Below, piece by piece: positions 1-9,407 of a stretch of 64,000 nucleotides of DNA. Position 1 is the first letter of the stretch. Every line of letters starts with the position of its first letter. Where the stretch lies: positions 124,001 through 188,000 of the forward strand of contig NZ_LMGU01000001.1 of NCBI RefSeq assembly GCF_001427525.1, written 5' to 3'. The position numbers were made by a program, and so were the translations under genes. The notes under the pieces are model-generated. The model did not search any database. It worked only from the letters and a program-made list of their open reading frames with translations, and had not been told where the DNA came from. Source of the DNA: Microbacterium sp. Root61 (GTDB lineage: Bacteria > Actinomycetota > Actinomycetes > Actinomycetales > Microbacteriaceae).

Positions 1-2931
1 TCGATCGAGCGCCGGGTCATGTCCGACCTGCTGAGCATCTCGAAAGACCTCGACATCCCGCTGGTCGGCACGAACGACCTGCACTACACGCACCAGCACG
101 ACGCCACCAGTCACGCGGCCCTGCTCTGCGTGCAGTCCGGCTCGACCCTGGACGACCCGAAGCGCTTCAAGTTCGACGGCGACGGCTACTACGTCAAGTC
201 CCCGGCCGAGATGCGCCAGGTCTTCCGCGACCACCCCGAGGCCTGCGACAACACGCTGCTGATCGCCGAGCGGTGCGAGGTCGAGTTCAACACCAGCGCG
301 AACTACATGCCGCGCTTCCCGGTGCCCGACGGCGAGACCGAGGACTCCTGGTTCGTCAAGGAGGTCGAGGTGGGCCTGCACGTGCGGTACCCCGCCGGCA
401 TCCCGGACGCCGTCCGCAAGCAGGCCGAGTACGAAACCGGTGTCATCCTGCAGATGGGCTTCCCGGGCTACTTCCTCGTCGTCGCCGACTTCATCAACTG
501 GGCCAAGAAGAACGGCATCCGCGTCGGCCCCGGCCGTGGTTCCGGTGCCGGCTCGATGGCGGCGTACGCGATGGGCATCACCGACCTCGACCCGCTGCAG
601 CACGGCCTCATCTTCGAGCGATTCCTCAACCCCGACCGCGTCTCCATGCCCGACTTCGACGTCGACTTCGATGACCGTCGTCGCGGCGAGGTCATCCAGT
701 ACGTCACCGAGAAGTACGGCGACGAGCGCGTCGCGCAGATCGTCACGTACGGCACCATCAAGGCCAAGCAGGCGCTGAAGGATGCCGGTCGCGTGCTCGG
801 CTTCCCGTTCAGCATGGGCGAGCGCCTGACCAAGGCGATGCCTCCGGCCGTGATGGGCAAGGACATGCCGCTGGAGGGCATGTTCAACAAGGACCACCCG
901 CGCTACAAGGAAGCATCCGAATTCCGTCTCCTGATCGAGACGGATGCCGAGGCCAAGACCGTCTTCGACACCGCGGTGGGCCTGGAGAACCTGAAGCGCC
1001 AGTGGGGCGTGCACGCCGCCGGCGTCATCATGTCCAGCGACCCGCTGATCGACATCATCCCGATCATGAAGCGGGAGCAGGACGGCCAGATCGTCACGCA
1101 GTTCGACTACCCCTCGTGCGAGTCCCTCGGGCTCATCAAGATGGACTTCCTCGGGCTGCGCAACCTCACGATCATCAACGACGCCCTCGACAACATCACG
1201 GCGAACCGCGGCGTCGACCTGGTCCTGGAAGATCTCACGCTCGACGACAAGGAGTCGTACGAGCTGCTGTCCCGCGGCGACACACTCGGCGTCTTCCAGC
1301 TCGACGGCGGGCCGATGCGCTCGCTCCTGCGTCTGCTCAAGCCCGACAACTTCGAAGACATCTCGGCCGTCATCGCCCTGTACCGACCGGGCCCGATGGG
1401 CGCGAACTCGCACATCAACTACGCGCTGCGCAAGAACGGCCAGCAGGACATCACGCCGATCCACGAGGAGTTCCGGGAGTCGCTCTCCGAGATCCTCGAC
1501 ACCAGCTACGGCCTCATCATCTACCAGGAGCAGGTGATGGCCATCGCGCAGAAGGTCGCCGGCTTCAGCCTCGGCCAGGCCGACATCCTCCGCCGCGCGA
1601 TGGGCAAGAAGAAGAAGTCCGAGCTGGACAAGCAGTTCGAGGGCTTCGAAGCCGGCATGCACGCGAACGGCTACTCCGATGAGGCCGTCAAGATGCTGTG
1701 GGAGATCCTCCTGCCGTTCTCCGACTACGCGTTCAACAAGGCGCACTCCGCCGCCTACGGTCTGGTGTCGTACTGGACGGCATACCTGAAGGCGCACTAT
1801 CCCGCCGAGTACATGGCCGCGCTGCTCACCAGCGTCGGCGACTCCAAAGACAAGATGGCGGTCTACCTCAACGAGTGCCGCCGTATGGGCATCAAGGTGC
1901 TCCCGCCGGACGTCGGCGCGTCGATCCGGTACTTCGCCGCCGTCGGGGAAGACATCCGCTTCGGTCTCGGCGCCGTCCGCAACGTCGGTGCCAACGTCGT
2001 CGACTCGATCGTGGCGTCCCGCGTCGAGGAGCAGTTCACCTCCTTCCACGATTTCCTCGGGCGGGTGCCGATCCACGTCGCCAACAAGCGCACCGTCGAA
2101 TCGCTCATCAAGGCGGGCGCGTTCGACTCGCTCGGCGACACCCGGCGCGCGCTCATGGAGATCCACGAGGACGCCACCGAGGCCGCGGTCGAGGTGAAGC
2201 GCAAGGCCGCCACCGGCGCCATCGGCTTCGACTTCGACAGCCTCTACGACGAGGGGGACGAAGTCGCCCCGGCCAAGGTGCCGGAACGGCCGGAGTGGAC
2301 CAAGAAGGACAAGCTCGCGTTCGAGCGCGAGATGCTGGGCCTGTACGTGTCCGACCACCCGCTGGCAGGCCTCGAGATCCCGCTGGCCAAGCACGCGTCC
2401 ACGAGCATCCACGACCTGCTCGCCTCCGAAGACATCAACGACGGCGACCAGGTGACGGTCGCGGGGCTGGTCACGAGCGTGCAGCACCGCGTCGCGAAGC
2501 AGAGTGGCAACCCGTACGGCATGATCACCGTCGAGGACTTCAACGGTGAGGTCACGGTCATGTTCATGGGCAAGACCTACACGGAGTTCCAGTCGATGCT
2601 GATCGCCGACTCGATCATGGTCGTGCGCGGCCGGGTGTCGCGGCGCGACGACGGGCTGAACCTGCACGGCCAGTCCGCGTTCACCCCCGATCTGGGTGCG
2701 GTCGAGGAGTCCGGACCGCTCACCCTGGTGATTCCGGAGCGGCGCGCCAGCGAGAACCTCATCGAGGAGCTGCGCCAGACGTTGGGTCGCCATCAGGGCG
2801 ACACCGAGGTCATCGTGAAGCTGCATGCCGGGTCGATGGCGAAGGTGTTCGAGGTCCCGCATCCGGTCCGGGTCACGGCCGATCTCTACGGCGAATTGAA
2901 GGGACTTCTCGGGCCGCAGTGCCTGGGTTGA
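1..2931 (+). CDS. dnaE: DNA polymerase III subunit alpha (DnaE), 5' end missing
   Basis: Catalytic subunit of the replicative polymerase. The reading frame is open from the first base and ends in TGA at 2929-2931, giving 976 codons; roughly the first 200 residues lie outside the window. The window opens near the end of the N-terminal PHP domain (TNDLHYTHQHD). Next come the polymerase motifs GRGSGAGSM (about 532-558) and PDFDVDFDD (649-675), whose aspartates bind the catalytic metals. An OB-fold region follows near the C-terminus (VTVAGLVTSV, about 2455-2480). Length and motif order fit actinobacterial DnaE1 rather than the DnaE2 mutasome polymerase. No strong hairpin follows the stop. Confidence 0.97.
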   Translation, partial: SIERRVMSDLLSISKDLDIPLVGTNDLHYTHQHDATSHAALLCVQSGSTLDDPKRFKFDGDGYYVKSPAEMRQVFRDHPEACDNTLLIAERCEVEFNTSANYMPRFPVPDGETEDSWFVKEVEVGLHVRYPAGIPDAVRKQAEYETGVILQMGFPGYFLVVADFINWAKKNGIRVGPGRGSGAGSMAAYAMGITDLDPLQHGLIFERFLNPDRVSMPDFDVDFDDRRRGEVIQYVTEKYGDERVAQIVTYGTIKAKQALKDAGRVLGFPFSMGERLTKAMPPAVMGKDMPLEGMFNKDHPRYKEASEFRLLIETDAEAKTVFDTAVGLENLKRQWGVHAAGVIMSSDPLIDIIPIMKREQDGQIVTQFDYPSCESLGLIKMDFLGLRNLTIINDALDNITANRGVDLVLEDLTLDDKESYELLSRGDTLGVFQLDGGPMRSLLRLLKPDNFEDISAVIALYRPGPMGANSHINYALRKNGQQDITPIHEEFRESLSEILDTSYGLIIYQEQVMAIAQKVAGFSLGQADILRRAMGKKKKSELDKQFEGFEAGMHANGYSDEAVKMLWEILLPFSDYAFNKAHSAAYGLVSYWTAYLKAHYPAEYMAALLTSVGDSKDKMAVYLNECRRMGIKVLPPDVGASIRYFAAVGEDIRFGLGAVRNVGANVVDSIVASRVEEQFTSFHDFLGRVPIHVANKRTVESLIKAGAFDSLGDTRRALMEIHEDATEAAVEVKRKAATGAIGFDFDSLYDEGDEVAPAKVPERPEWTKKDKLAFEREMLGLYVSDHPLAGLEIPLAKHASTSIHDLLASEDINDGDQVTVAGLVTSVQHRVAKQSGNPYGMITVEDFNGEVTVMFMGKTYTEFQSMLIADSIMVVRGRVSRRDDGLNLHGQSAFTPDLGAVEESGPLTLVIPERRASENLIEELRQTLGRHQGDTEVIVKLHAGSMAKVFEVPHPVRVTADLYGELKGLLGPQCLG

Positions 2932-3010
2932 GTTCTCCTGGCGCTCATAGGCGCCGCGGGTAGTATCGGACGGTGCGTGGCGGTGCGTGCGCGACCCGGA
3001 AGGATAGATC

Positions 3011-3985
3011 GTGAACGACGAGCAGCTGAACGAGGACATCGAGATCGACGTCGAGTCGAACCCCGAGTCGGTCCCGGAGACGCCCCCGCAGTACGGCGTC
3101 GGCCCGTTCTCGATCCGTGAGGTCGCCTTGGCCGGCGTGTGGCTGGTCGCCTTCGTGGTCTCTTTCTTCTCCGTCAGCGCCCTCCGCTTCGACTCGGTAT
3201 GGACCTCCGGGCTGCTGTGGATCCTCACGATCGGCGTCCCCACGGCCGCGGTCTTCCTGATCGTCCTGCGTCGACTCTCGCCCGACGGCATCCGCCGGGT
3301 GGGTTCGCTCGGGATCGACCAGTTCGCGTCGGTCGCGTTCTCCGTGTCGGCCGTGCTGTGGATCCAGCTCCTCTGGGAGAGCATCGCGATCGTCGTCGCC
3401 GACGGACCCTGGGTGCGCTCCTGGGTCATGTGGGTGCAGCTCGTCATGATGCTGGCCGGTGTCGTGCTCACCGTGCTGGCGCCGTTCATCCCGGTCATCT
3501 GCGAAGACTTCCGCGATCGCCGCGAGGTGCCGGCACACCGCAACGCGCGCCCGATCCGCCCCATTTCCGCACGCCCCGCTCCCGAGGCGCGACCGGCCGC
3601 GGGCGAGCCCGAGGCGTACCCGACGGGGGAGTACCAGCCCGTCGACTTCGCCGCCGCGGGGTTCGCCGCGTCCGAGAACGCGTATGCCCCGGCGAGTGCC
3701 GAGTTCAGCGACACCGGCGCGCAGGCGGCCGGATGGGATTCCGCCGAGCAGAGCACGGCAGAGCAGACCTACACCGGCCCGCAGCCGACCACGAGCCACC
3801 AGGCCTTCTGGGCGCTCGTGCCGGTAGATCGCGACGTGTACGACGAGTCGGGGGCGCCGATCTTCCGCGTCGGACCGACCGCGTGGGCCCTGGTGATCGA
3901 GGACCGCGGATCGGCCTTCGTGGTGCGTCACGAGGACGGACGCGTGGGCTACCTGCACGACGTCAGCGGCGTCACACGCGGCTGA
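3011..3985 (+). CDS. four-helix membrane protein of unknown function
   Basis: A 324-residue protein with a GTG start behind a GGAAGGA ribosome site (2998-3004). A TAGTAT -10 candidate lies at 2961-2966, so this transcript has a short leader. Residues 1-37 are strongly acidic. Four hydrophobic segments follow (about 38-60, 68-92, 105-130, 138-162). The middle (about 170-255) is rich in Pro, Ala and Glu and is probably disordered. A short folded C-terminal domain ends near the stop. I recognise no enzymatic motif. Its place between dnaE and hisD resembles the order in related genomes, but that says nothing firm about function. Confidence 0.85.
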   Translation: MNDEQLNEDIEIDVESNPESVPETPPQYGVGPFSIREVALAGVWLVAFVVSFFSVSALRFDSVWTSGLLWILTIGVPTAAVFLIVLRRLSPDGIRRVGSLGIDQFASVAFSVSAVLWIQLLWESIAIVVADGPWVRSWVMWVQLVMMLAGVVLTVLAPFIPVICEDFRDRREVPAHRNARPIRPISARPAPEARPAAGEPEAYPTGEYQPVDFAAAGFAASENAYAPASAEFSDTGAQAAGWDSAEQSTAEQTYTGPQPTTSHQAFWALVPVDRDVYDESGAPIFRVGPTAWALVIEDRGSAFVVRHEDGRVGYLHDVSGVTRG

Positions 3986-4050
3986 TCCTCGCGGGTCCTC
4001 CCGTGTCGGCGACGGCCGAGCCGCCCACCGGCACGCGGTAGCCTGGAGGG

Positions 4051-5352
4051 ATGCTTCGCACCATCGATCTCCGCGGGCGCGAGCTGTCCGCGGCCGAGCT
4101 CCTCGCCATCGTTCCGCGCGCCTCCGCAGCGCGCGAGGAGGCCCTGGCCACGGCGGCAGCCCTCGTTCATGACGTCGCGCAGACCGGCGAAGCCGCCCTC
4201 CGCGACCAGGCGGAGCGCTTCGACGGCGTCTCCGGACACGCGGTGCGCGTGCCCGAGGCTCACCTCGAGGAGGCCCTGAACGCGCTCGACCCGACTGTGC
4301 GCGCAGCACTGGAAGAGGCCATCCGACGGGTGCGCGCGGCATCCGCGGCGCAGATTCCGCCCGCCATCGTGACCGATCTCGGCCCCGGCGCGCGCGTCAC
4401 CCAGCGGTGGCAGCCGGTGCGCCGCGTCGGTGTGTACGTGCCCGGCGGCAAGGCCGTCTACCCGTCGAGCGTCGTCATGAACGTCGTGCCCGCGCAGGTC
4501 GCCGGTGTGACCGAAGTGGCCCTCGCCTCGCCGCCGCAGCGTTCGCACGGTGGACGCGTGCACCCTGTGATCCTCGCCGCGGCACGCCTGCTCGGCGTCA
4601 CCGAGGTGTACGCGATGGGCGGCGCCGGTGCGATCGGCGCCCTCGCCCACGGTGTCGCCTCGATCGGCCTCGCGCCGGTGGACGTCGTCACCGGCCCCGG
4701 AAACAACTTCGTCGCCGCGGCCAAGCGCGCGGTGGCGGGTCTGGTCGGAACGGATGCCGAGGCCGGAGCGACCGAGATCCTCATCGTCGCGGACGACAGC
4801 GCGGATGCCCGCCTCGTCGCCGCGGACCTGATCAGCCAGGCCGAGCACGACGAGCAGGCCGCCGCCGTCCTGGTGACGGCATCCGCAACGCTCGCGGCCG
4901 CCGTGGCGGACGAGATCGCGGTCCGGGCACCGCGCACCCTGCACGCCGAGCGCGTCGCCGTGGCCCTGGCGGGTCCGCAGTCGGCCATCATCCTGGTGGA
5001 CGATCTCGCGACGGCCACCGCCCTGAGCAACGCGTACGCCCCGGAGCACCTCGAACTGCATCTGACGGACCCGAGTCCGGAGGATTTCGTGCACGCGGGC
5101 GCGGTGTTCGTCGGCGATCACTCGCCCGTGAGCCTGGGCGACTACCTCGCCGGCAGCAACCACGTCCTGCCCACCGGTGGGCAGGCCCGGTACGCCTCAG
5201 GTCTCTCGGCGTCGACCTTCCTGCGTCCGCAGCAGGTCATCGAGTACGACCGCGAAGCGCTGGCCGCGGTACGCGATGGAATCGTCACGCTGGCCAACGC
5301 CGAGGTGCTGCCGGCGCACGGGGAAGCGGTCGAGGCACGCTTCGAGGCGTAG
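4051..5352 (+). CDS. hisD: histidinol dehydrogenase
   Basis: Catalyses the last two NAD-dependent oxidations of histidine synthesis, histidinol to histidine. The 433 residues match the family length. Visible signatures are RVGVYVPGGKAVYPSSVVMN, TGPGNNFVAAAKR, the zinc-ligand stretch SQAEHDEQ, and YAPEHLELH, which holds the catalytic Glu-His pair. A TAGCCT -10 hexamer at 4039-4044 ends six bases before the ATG, so the transcript is probably leaderless, although GGAGGG between them could also act as a ribosome site. nrdR starts 12 bases after the stop, so the two may be co-transcribed. Other his genes are not in the window. Confidence 0.97.
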   Translation: MLRTIDLRGRELSAAELLAIVPRASAAREEALATAAALVHDVAQTGEAALRDQAERFDGVSGHAVRVPEAHLEEALNALDPTVRAALEEAIRRVRAASAAQIPPAIVTDLGPGARVTQRWQPVRRVGVYVPGGKAVYPSSVVMNVVPAQVAGVTEVALASPPQRSHGGRVHPVILAAARLLGVTEVYAMGGAGAIGALAHGVASIGLAPVDVVTGPGNNFVAAAKRAVAGLVGTDAEAGATEILIVADDSADARLVAADLISQAEHDEQAAAVLVTASATLAAAVADEIAVRAPRTLHAERVAVALAGPQSAIILVDDLATATALSNAYAPEHLELHLTDPSPEDFVHAGAVFVGDHSPVSLGDYLAGSNHVLPTGGQARYASGLSASTFLRPQQVIEYDREALAAVRDGIVTLANAEVLPAHGEAVEARFEA

Positions 5353-5364
5353 TCTGTCGATGCC

Positions 5365-5817
5365 ATGCACTGCCCTTTCTGTCGCCACCCCGACTCCCGC
5401 GTCATCGATTCCCGTACGAGCGATGACGGCCTGAGCATCCGCCGCCGCCGTCAGTGCCCGCAATGCGGGGGACGATTCACCACCGCGGAGACCGCCAGTC
5501 TGAACGTCATCAAGCGCTCCGGCGTGATCGAGCCGTTCAGCCGCGAGAAGGTCATGGCGGGCGTGCGCAAGGCCTGTCAGGGCCGACCGGTCACCGACGC
5601 CGACCTCGCGATGCTCGCCCAGAGCGTCGAAGAGTCGGTACGCCAGACCGGTGCCTCGCAGATCGATGCCAACGAGATCGGCCTGTCGATCCTCGGACCG
5701 CTGCGCGAGCTCGACGAGGTCGCCTACCTGCGGTTCGCCAGCGTCTACCAGGCGTTCGACTCGCTCGAAGACTTCGAGACGGCGATCGGTCAGCTCCGCG
5801 CCGACCACCACGCCTGA
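5365..5817 (+). CDS. nrdR: transcriptional repressor NrdR
   Basis: Zinc-ribbon and ATP-cone repressor of ribonucleotide reductase genes; it senses ATP/dATP and binds NrdR boxes. The 150-residue protein begins MHCPFC and has a second CPQC pair at residues 31-34, forming the four-cysteine ribbon. The ATP-cone follows ([16 protein letters not shown]). A TAGTCT hexamer at 5350-5355 overlaps the hisD stop and could be a separate -10, but its spacing to the ATG is nine bases, so promoter use is uncertain. No nrdA or nrdE gene is in the window. Confidence 0.96.
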   Translation: MHCPFCRHPDSRVIDSRTSDDGLSIRRRRQCPQCGGRFTTAETASLNVIKRSGVIEPFSREKVMAGVRKACQGRPVTDADLAMLAQSVEESVRQTGASQIDANEIGLSILGPLRELDEVAYLRFASVYQAFDSLEDFETAIGQLRADHHA

Positions 5818-5861
5818 ACCTCCGAGAGGCAGCCCGGCGTAGGCCCGGTAATCTGGAAGGG

Positions 5862-6884
5862 ATGTATCCCCTCCTCTTCCGCGCTGTTCTGTCGCGCATG
5901 GATCCCGAGTCCGCCCACCATTCGGCGATGCTCGTCATCCGTCTCGCGGGGGTGCCGCCGTTCTCCTGGATCGCGCGCGGCCTCACCGCGCCGGCGCCGC
6001 AGCTGCGCACGCGCGCCCTCGGACTCGAGTTCGCCTCGCCGTTCGGCATCGCCGCGGGCTTCGACAAGAACGTCATCGGCGCCGCAGGGCTCGGTGCACT
6101 CGGGTTCGGCCACGTCGAGATCGGCACCGTCACGGCGATCCCGCAGGACGGCAATCCCCGTCCGCGGCTGTTCCGCCTCGTCGCGGACCACGCACTGATC
6201 AACCGCATGGGCTTCAACAACGAAGGAGCGGATGCGGCATCCCGCCGCCTGCGCAAGCTCCGTATTCGCAAGCGCCGTCCGGTGATCGGTGCGAACATCG
6301 GCAAGAGCCGCGTCGTCGACGTCGCTGACGCGACCGCCGACTACGTCCGCAGCGCCACGCTGCTGGCGCCCCTGGCCGACTACCTCGCGGTCAACGTGTC
6401 GTCACCGAACACGCCCGGCCTGCGCACGCTGCAGGCGGTGGAGACACTGGCACCGCTGCTGAAGGCCGTGAAGGATGCCGCCGGCACCACGCCGATGCTC
6501 GTGAAGATCGCGCCCGACCTGACCGACGACGAGGTCGTCGCGATCACGCGGCTCGCCGTCGAGCTCGGTCTGGCCGGAGTCATCGCCGCGAACACCACGA
6601 TCAGCCGCGAGGGCCTCGCCACGGACGCGGCAGTCGTCGAAGCTGCCGGGGCCGGCGGGCTGTCGGGTCGTCCGGTGCGCGAGCGCGCGCTCGAGGTCGT
6701 GAGTCTGGTCCGCGAGACCGCCCCCGATCCGGACTTCTGCGTCATCGGGGTCGGGGGAGTGGAGACCGCGGATGACGTACGCGCGCTGCTGCAGGCCGGT
6801 GCGACGCTGGTGCAGGGCTACACGGCGTTCATCTACCGCGGCCCGCTCTGGGGTCGCCAGATCAACCGGGCTCTCGCCCGGTAG
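5862..6884 (+). CDS. pyrD: dihydroorotate dehydrogenase (quinone), class 2
   Basis: Oxidises dihydroorotate to orotate in pyrimidine synthesis, passing electrons to membrane quinone. The frame is open far upstream, but the ATG at 5862 is chosen because the protein then begins [16 protein letters not shown], the usual class 2 N-terminal helix, and TAATCT (5849-5854) sits seven bases before it. Visible motifs are [14 protein letters not shown] for FMN binding, VEIGTVT, and [11 protein letters not shown], in which serine is the catalytic base of class 2 enzymes. The length is 340 residues. The stop is followed by a 398-bp non-coding region with repeats rather than by a simple terminator. Confidence 0.97.
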   Translation: MYPLLFRAVLSRMDPESAHHSAMLVIRLAGVPPFSWIARGLTAPAPQLRTRALGLEFASPFGIAAGFDKNVIGAAGLGALGFGHVEIGTVTAIPQDGNPRPRLFRLVADHALINRMGFNNEGADAASRRLRKLRIRKRRPVIGANIGKSRVVDVADATADYVRSATLLAPLADYLAVNVSSPNTPGLRTLQAVETLAPLLKAVKDAAGTTPMLVKIAPDLTDDEVVAITRLAVELGLAGVIAANTTISREGLATDAAVVEAAGAGGLSGRPVRERALEVVSLVRETAPDPDFCVIGVGGVETADDVRALLQAGATLVQGYTAFIYRGPLWGRQINRALAR

Positions 6885-6933
6885 CTGCGCGGTGTCCGGG
6901 TCCGCGCATCGCCCGTGCGGCCGCAGCACCTCG

Positions 6934-7014
6934 CGGTCGGTGATCGCCACTGTGTCGGATCGACGCGCGGTGCCCGCGACCGACGATGTGGTGATCTCCG
7001 ACGCTGTGGCGCGC
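6934..7014. repeat. 81-bp structured direct repeat, copy 1
   Basis: The copy at 7106-7186 matches 78 of 81 bases at a constant offset of 172. Each copy can fold. The outer arms are CGCCAC (6945-6950) plus GTCGGA (6954-6959) pairing with TCCGAC (6997-7002) plus GTGGCG (7006-7011). The inner stem is CGCGG (6966-6970) with CCGCG (6974-6978). An alternative pairing of 6942-6950 with 6988-6996 is also possible. All three differences between copies fall in positions left unpaired by the first fold. Confidence 0.85.
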
Positions 7015-7105
7015 GCGACCGACCGACCAGCGCCCGACCCTGGACACTGGGGCCTGCCTGCGCGGCCGGACCTGAGTGGGTGCTCGCCCCGTTCACGGCA
7101 CCCCA

Positions 7106-7186
7106 CGGTCGGTGATCGCCACTGTGTCGGATCGACGCGCGGTATCCGCGACCGACGATGTGGTGACCTCCGACGCTGTGGCGCGC
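7106..7186. repeat. 81-bp structured direct repeat, copy 2
   Basis: Second copy of the element at 6934-7014. Two of the three substitutions (GC to AT) fall in the three-base loop of the inner CGCGG/CCGCG stem; the third (T to C) is in an internal loop. The 3' edge runs directly into the first of three TGGCGC(G/A)CTGGAA motifs. Confidence 0.85.
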
Positions 7187-7248
7187 TGGAATAACCCTGG
7201 CGCACTGGAATCGCCGGCGCGCCAGGGAAACACCGTGGCGCGCTGGAA
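7179..7248. repeat. three copies of a 13-base motif TGGCGC(G/A)CTGGAA
   Basis: Copies lie at 7179-7191, 7198-7210 (one change) and 7236-7248, with an inverted partial copy (GGCGCGCCAG) near 7216-7225. Spacing is irregular, so this is not a simple tandem repeat. The cluster adjoins the second 81-bp repeat. Confidence 0.75.
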
Positions 7249-7282
7249 AGACCGACCGGAGTCGGTGCGACCGCGACCGCGA

Positions 7283-7861
7283 TCAGGCGGGGTGCTGACC
7301 GCGCTTGACCTGGGGTTTGGGCAGACGCATGAAGCGCATCTGGATGGTGCGCATCGCGGCGTACCAGCCGAGGCCCTTCTCAATGCGGTCGGCGCCGAAC
7401 TTGTCGCGCGCCGCCTTCTTCACCCGGATCGACGTGATGATCATGTCGCCGATCACGAAGAGGATGAAGATCCAGAGCGCGATGAACGAGTAGTACTGGA
7501 TCGCCGGCAGCGGGATGAAGGTCGCGACGATCACGAGCACCATCGCGGGCATGACCGCCTCGCCGAGGTGCCAGCCGGAGTCCACGAAGTCGCGGACGAA
7601 GCGGCGCTGCGGGCCCTTGTCGCGCACCGGCAGGAAGCGCTCGTCACCCGAGGCCATCCCGAGGCGCGCCTTCTCACGCTGCTGGGCGAGATCCGCGCGG
7701 GCGCGGGCCTTCGCCTCCTTGGTGTCGGCGACGAGGGGGCGCTTGCGCGCGGCTTCCTGCTCGGCGCGCGACGGGGTCGCGCGTCCTTTTCCGGACGCGC
7801 CGGAGGCGGTCGCCTCGGCGGCGGCGTCCTCGGATGCAGGGACGGCGGGGGTTTTGGCCAC
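7283..7861 (-). CDS. DUF3043 membrane protein
   Basis: A 192-residue protein of the actinobacterial DUF3043 family, whose function is not known. The N-terminal 45 residues are Ala/Lys/Arg-rich and probably disordered. A conserved charged block follows (AKARARADLAQQREKARLGM, then GDERFLPVRDKGPQRRFVRDFVD). Two hydrophobic segments lie at about 100-120 and 125-145, followed by a basic C-terminus. The start is GTG at 7861 with GAGGA upstream. The gene is divergent from the peptidase at 7910, with 48 bp between the starts. Confidence 0.88.
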   Translation of the reverse strand: MAKTPAVPASEDAAAEATASGASGKGRATPSRAEQEAARKRPLVADTKEAKARARADLAQQREKARLGMASGDERFLPVRDKGPQRRFVRDFVDSGWHLGEAVMPAMVLVIVATFIPLPAIQYYSFIALWIFILFVIGDMIITSIRVKKAARDKFGADRIEKGLGWYAAMRTIQMRFMRLPKPQVKRGQHPA

Positions 7862-7909
7862 AGTGATCCTCGAGAGATACGTGAATGGGATTCCCTTAAG
7901 ATTACCCGC

Positions 7910-9307
7910 ATGAGCTCAGACCTGTCCCGCCCCGAGTCCGTGCGCGATGCCGCGACGGCCGGAATCCCCGCCGCACTCGCCGATCTCGGCAACCTGGTGC
8001 GCATCCCGTCGATCGCCTGGCCGGCGTTCGACCAGACTCAGCTGGTCCGCAGCGCCGCGGCCATCGCCGCCCTCGCGGAGGAGACCGGGGTCTTCGAAAG
8101 CGTCACCGTCAAGACCGCGGCCATCCCCGGTACCGACGAGCAGGGGCAGCCGGCCGTGCTCGCCTCGCGGGCCGCCAAGAACGGGCGACCCACCGTGCTG
8201 CTCTATGCGCACCACGACGTGCAGCCCCCGGGAGACGACGCGTTGTGGGACACCCCGCCGTTCGAGCCGACCGTCCGCGACGGGCGGCTGTACGGCCGCG
8301 GCGCCGCCGACGACAAGGCCGGCGTCATGGCCCACATCGGCGCGATCCGTGCACTCAAGGAAGGGCTGGGCGACGACTTCGACCTCGGCATCTCCCTGTT
8401 CATCGAGGGCGAGGAGGAGTTCGGCTCCCGCTCGTTCGGACAGTTCCTCTCCGACAACGCCGACGCGCTCCGCTCCGACGTCATCGTGGTGGCCGACTCC
8501 GGCAACTGGGACGCGACCACGCCGGCCGTCACCGTCTCGCTGCGCGGCAACGCGCGCTTCTCCCTCACTGTCCGCACCCTCGACCATGCGTCGCACTCCG
8601 GGATGTTCGGCGGCGCTGTGCCCGACGCGATGATGGCCACGGTCAAGCTGCTGGCGTCGCTGTGGGATGAGGACGGCGCGGTCGCCGTCGCCGGGATGAC
8701 GGAACGGGATGCCGCGACGCCCGAGTACAGCGAAGCCACCTTGCGCGACGAGGCCGGCCTGCCGGACGGTGTCAGCCCGATCGGGCGCGGCACGATCCTG
8801 AGCCGCATCTGGAACAAGCCCTCGATCACGGTCACGGGCATCGACGCGACCAGTGTGGCCGCGGCATCCAACACCCTCGCTCCGGAGATCACCGTCGTGG
8901 TCAGCGCGCGCGTCGCTCCGGGACAGCCGGCCCGCGCCGCATACGAGGCCATCGAGGCTCACCTGCGCGCGCACGTGCCCTTCGGCGCCCAGCTCACGTT
9001 CAGCGATGTGGACCTGGGAGACGGCTTCCTGGTCGACACGAGCGGCTGGGCGATCGACACCGTACGCGGCGCCATGCAGGACGGATACGGCGTCGAGCCG
9101 GTCGACATCGGAGTGGGCGGGTCGATTCCGTTCATCGCCGACCTTGTCCGCGAGTTCCCGGCCGCGCAGATCCTCGTCACGGGTGTCGAGGACCCGCACA
9201 CGCGGGCGCACAGCCCGAACGAGTCGCTGCATCTGGAGACGTTCACGAACGCCGTCGTCTCCGAGGCGCTGCTGCTCGAGCGTCTCAACGCACGCACTGT
9301 GAGCTGA
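7910..9307 (+). CDS. M20 family dipeptidase / metallopeptidase
   Basis: A 465-residue member of the M20 zinc peptidase family (dipeptidase PepV / CNDP-like group) that hydrolyses dipeptides or related amides in the cytoplasm. Metal-site motifs are visible: LLYAHHDVQP with the first histidine ligand, GRGAADDKAGVMAHI with the bridging aspartate, FIEGEEEFGS with the catalytic and ligand glutamates, VVVADSGNWD, and GVEDPHTRAHSPNE near the C-terminus. The frame is open upstream, but ATG 7910 is supported by TAAGAT at 7897-7902, seven bases before it, which suggests a leaderless transcript. The exact substrate cannot be read from sequence. Confidence 0.93.
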   Translation: MSSDLSRPESVRDAATAGIPAALADLGNLVRIPSIAWPAFDQTQLVRSAAAIAALAEETGVFESVTVKTAAIPGTDEQGQPAVLASRAAKNGRPTVLLYAHHDVQPPGDDALWDTPPFEPTVRDGRLYGRGAADDKAGVMAHIGAIRALKEGLGDDFDLGISLFIEGEEEFGSRSFGQFLSDNADALRSDVIVVADSGNWDATTPAVTVSLRGNARFSLTVRTLDHASHSGMFGGAVPDAMMATVKLLASLWDEDGAVAVAGMTERDAATPEYSEATLRDEAGLPDGVSPIGRGTILSRIWNKPSITVTGIDATSVAAASNTLAPEITVVVSARVAPGQPARAAYEAIEAHLRAHVPFGAQLTFSDVDLGDGFLVDTSGWAIDTVRGAMQDGYGVEPVDIGVGGSIPFIADLVREFPAAQILVTGVEDPHTRAHSPNESLHLETFTNAVVSEALLLERLNARTVS

Positions 9308-9407
9308 TTCAGGGCCGGATGCCGGGGCGGGGCGTAGAATCGAGACACGCAGAGTTCCGCTGCGACTGTTTCACGATGCCCGTCCCGGGCTGCCGTCAAG
9401 GAGAGTC

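Larger units (their letters stand above)
6885..7282. other. 398-bp non-coding region with repeated structured elements
   Basis: This stretch lies between the convergent pyrD and DUF3043 genes. I find no credible gene in it: the small open frames lack ribosome sites and translate to Arg/His-rich low-complexity sequence. It holds an 81-bp direct repeat in two copies and three copies of a 13-base motif, listed separately. Confidence 0.8.
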
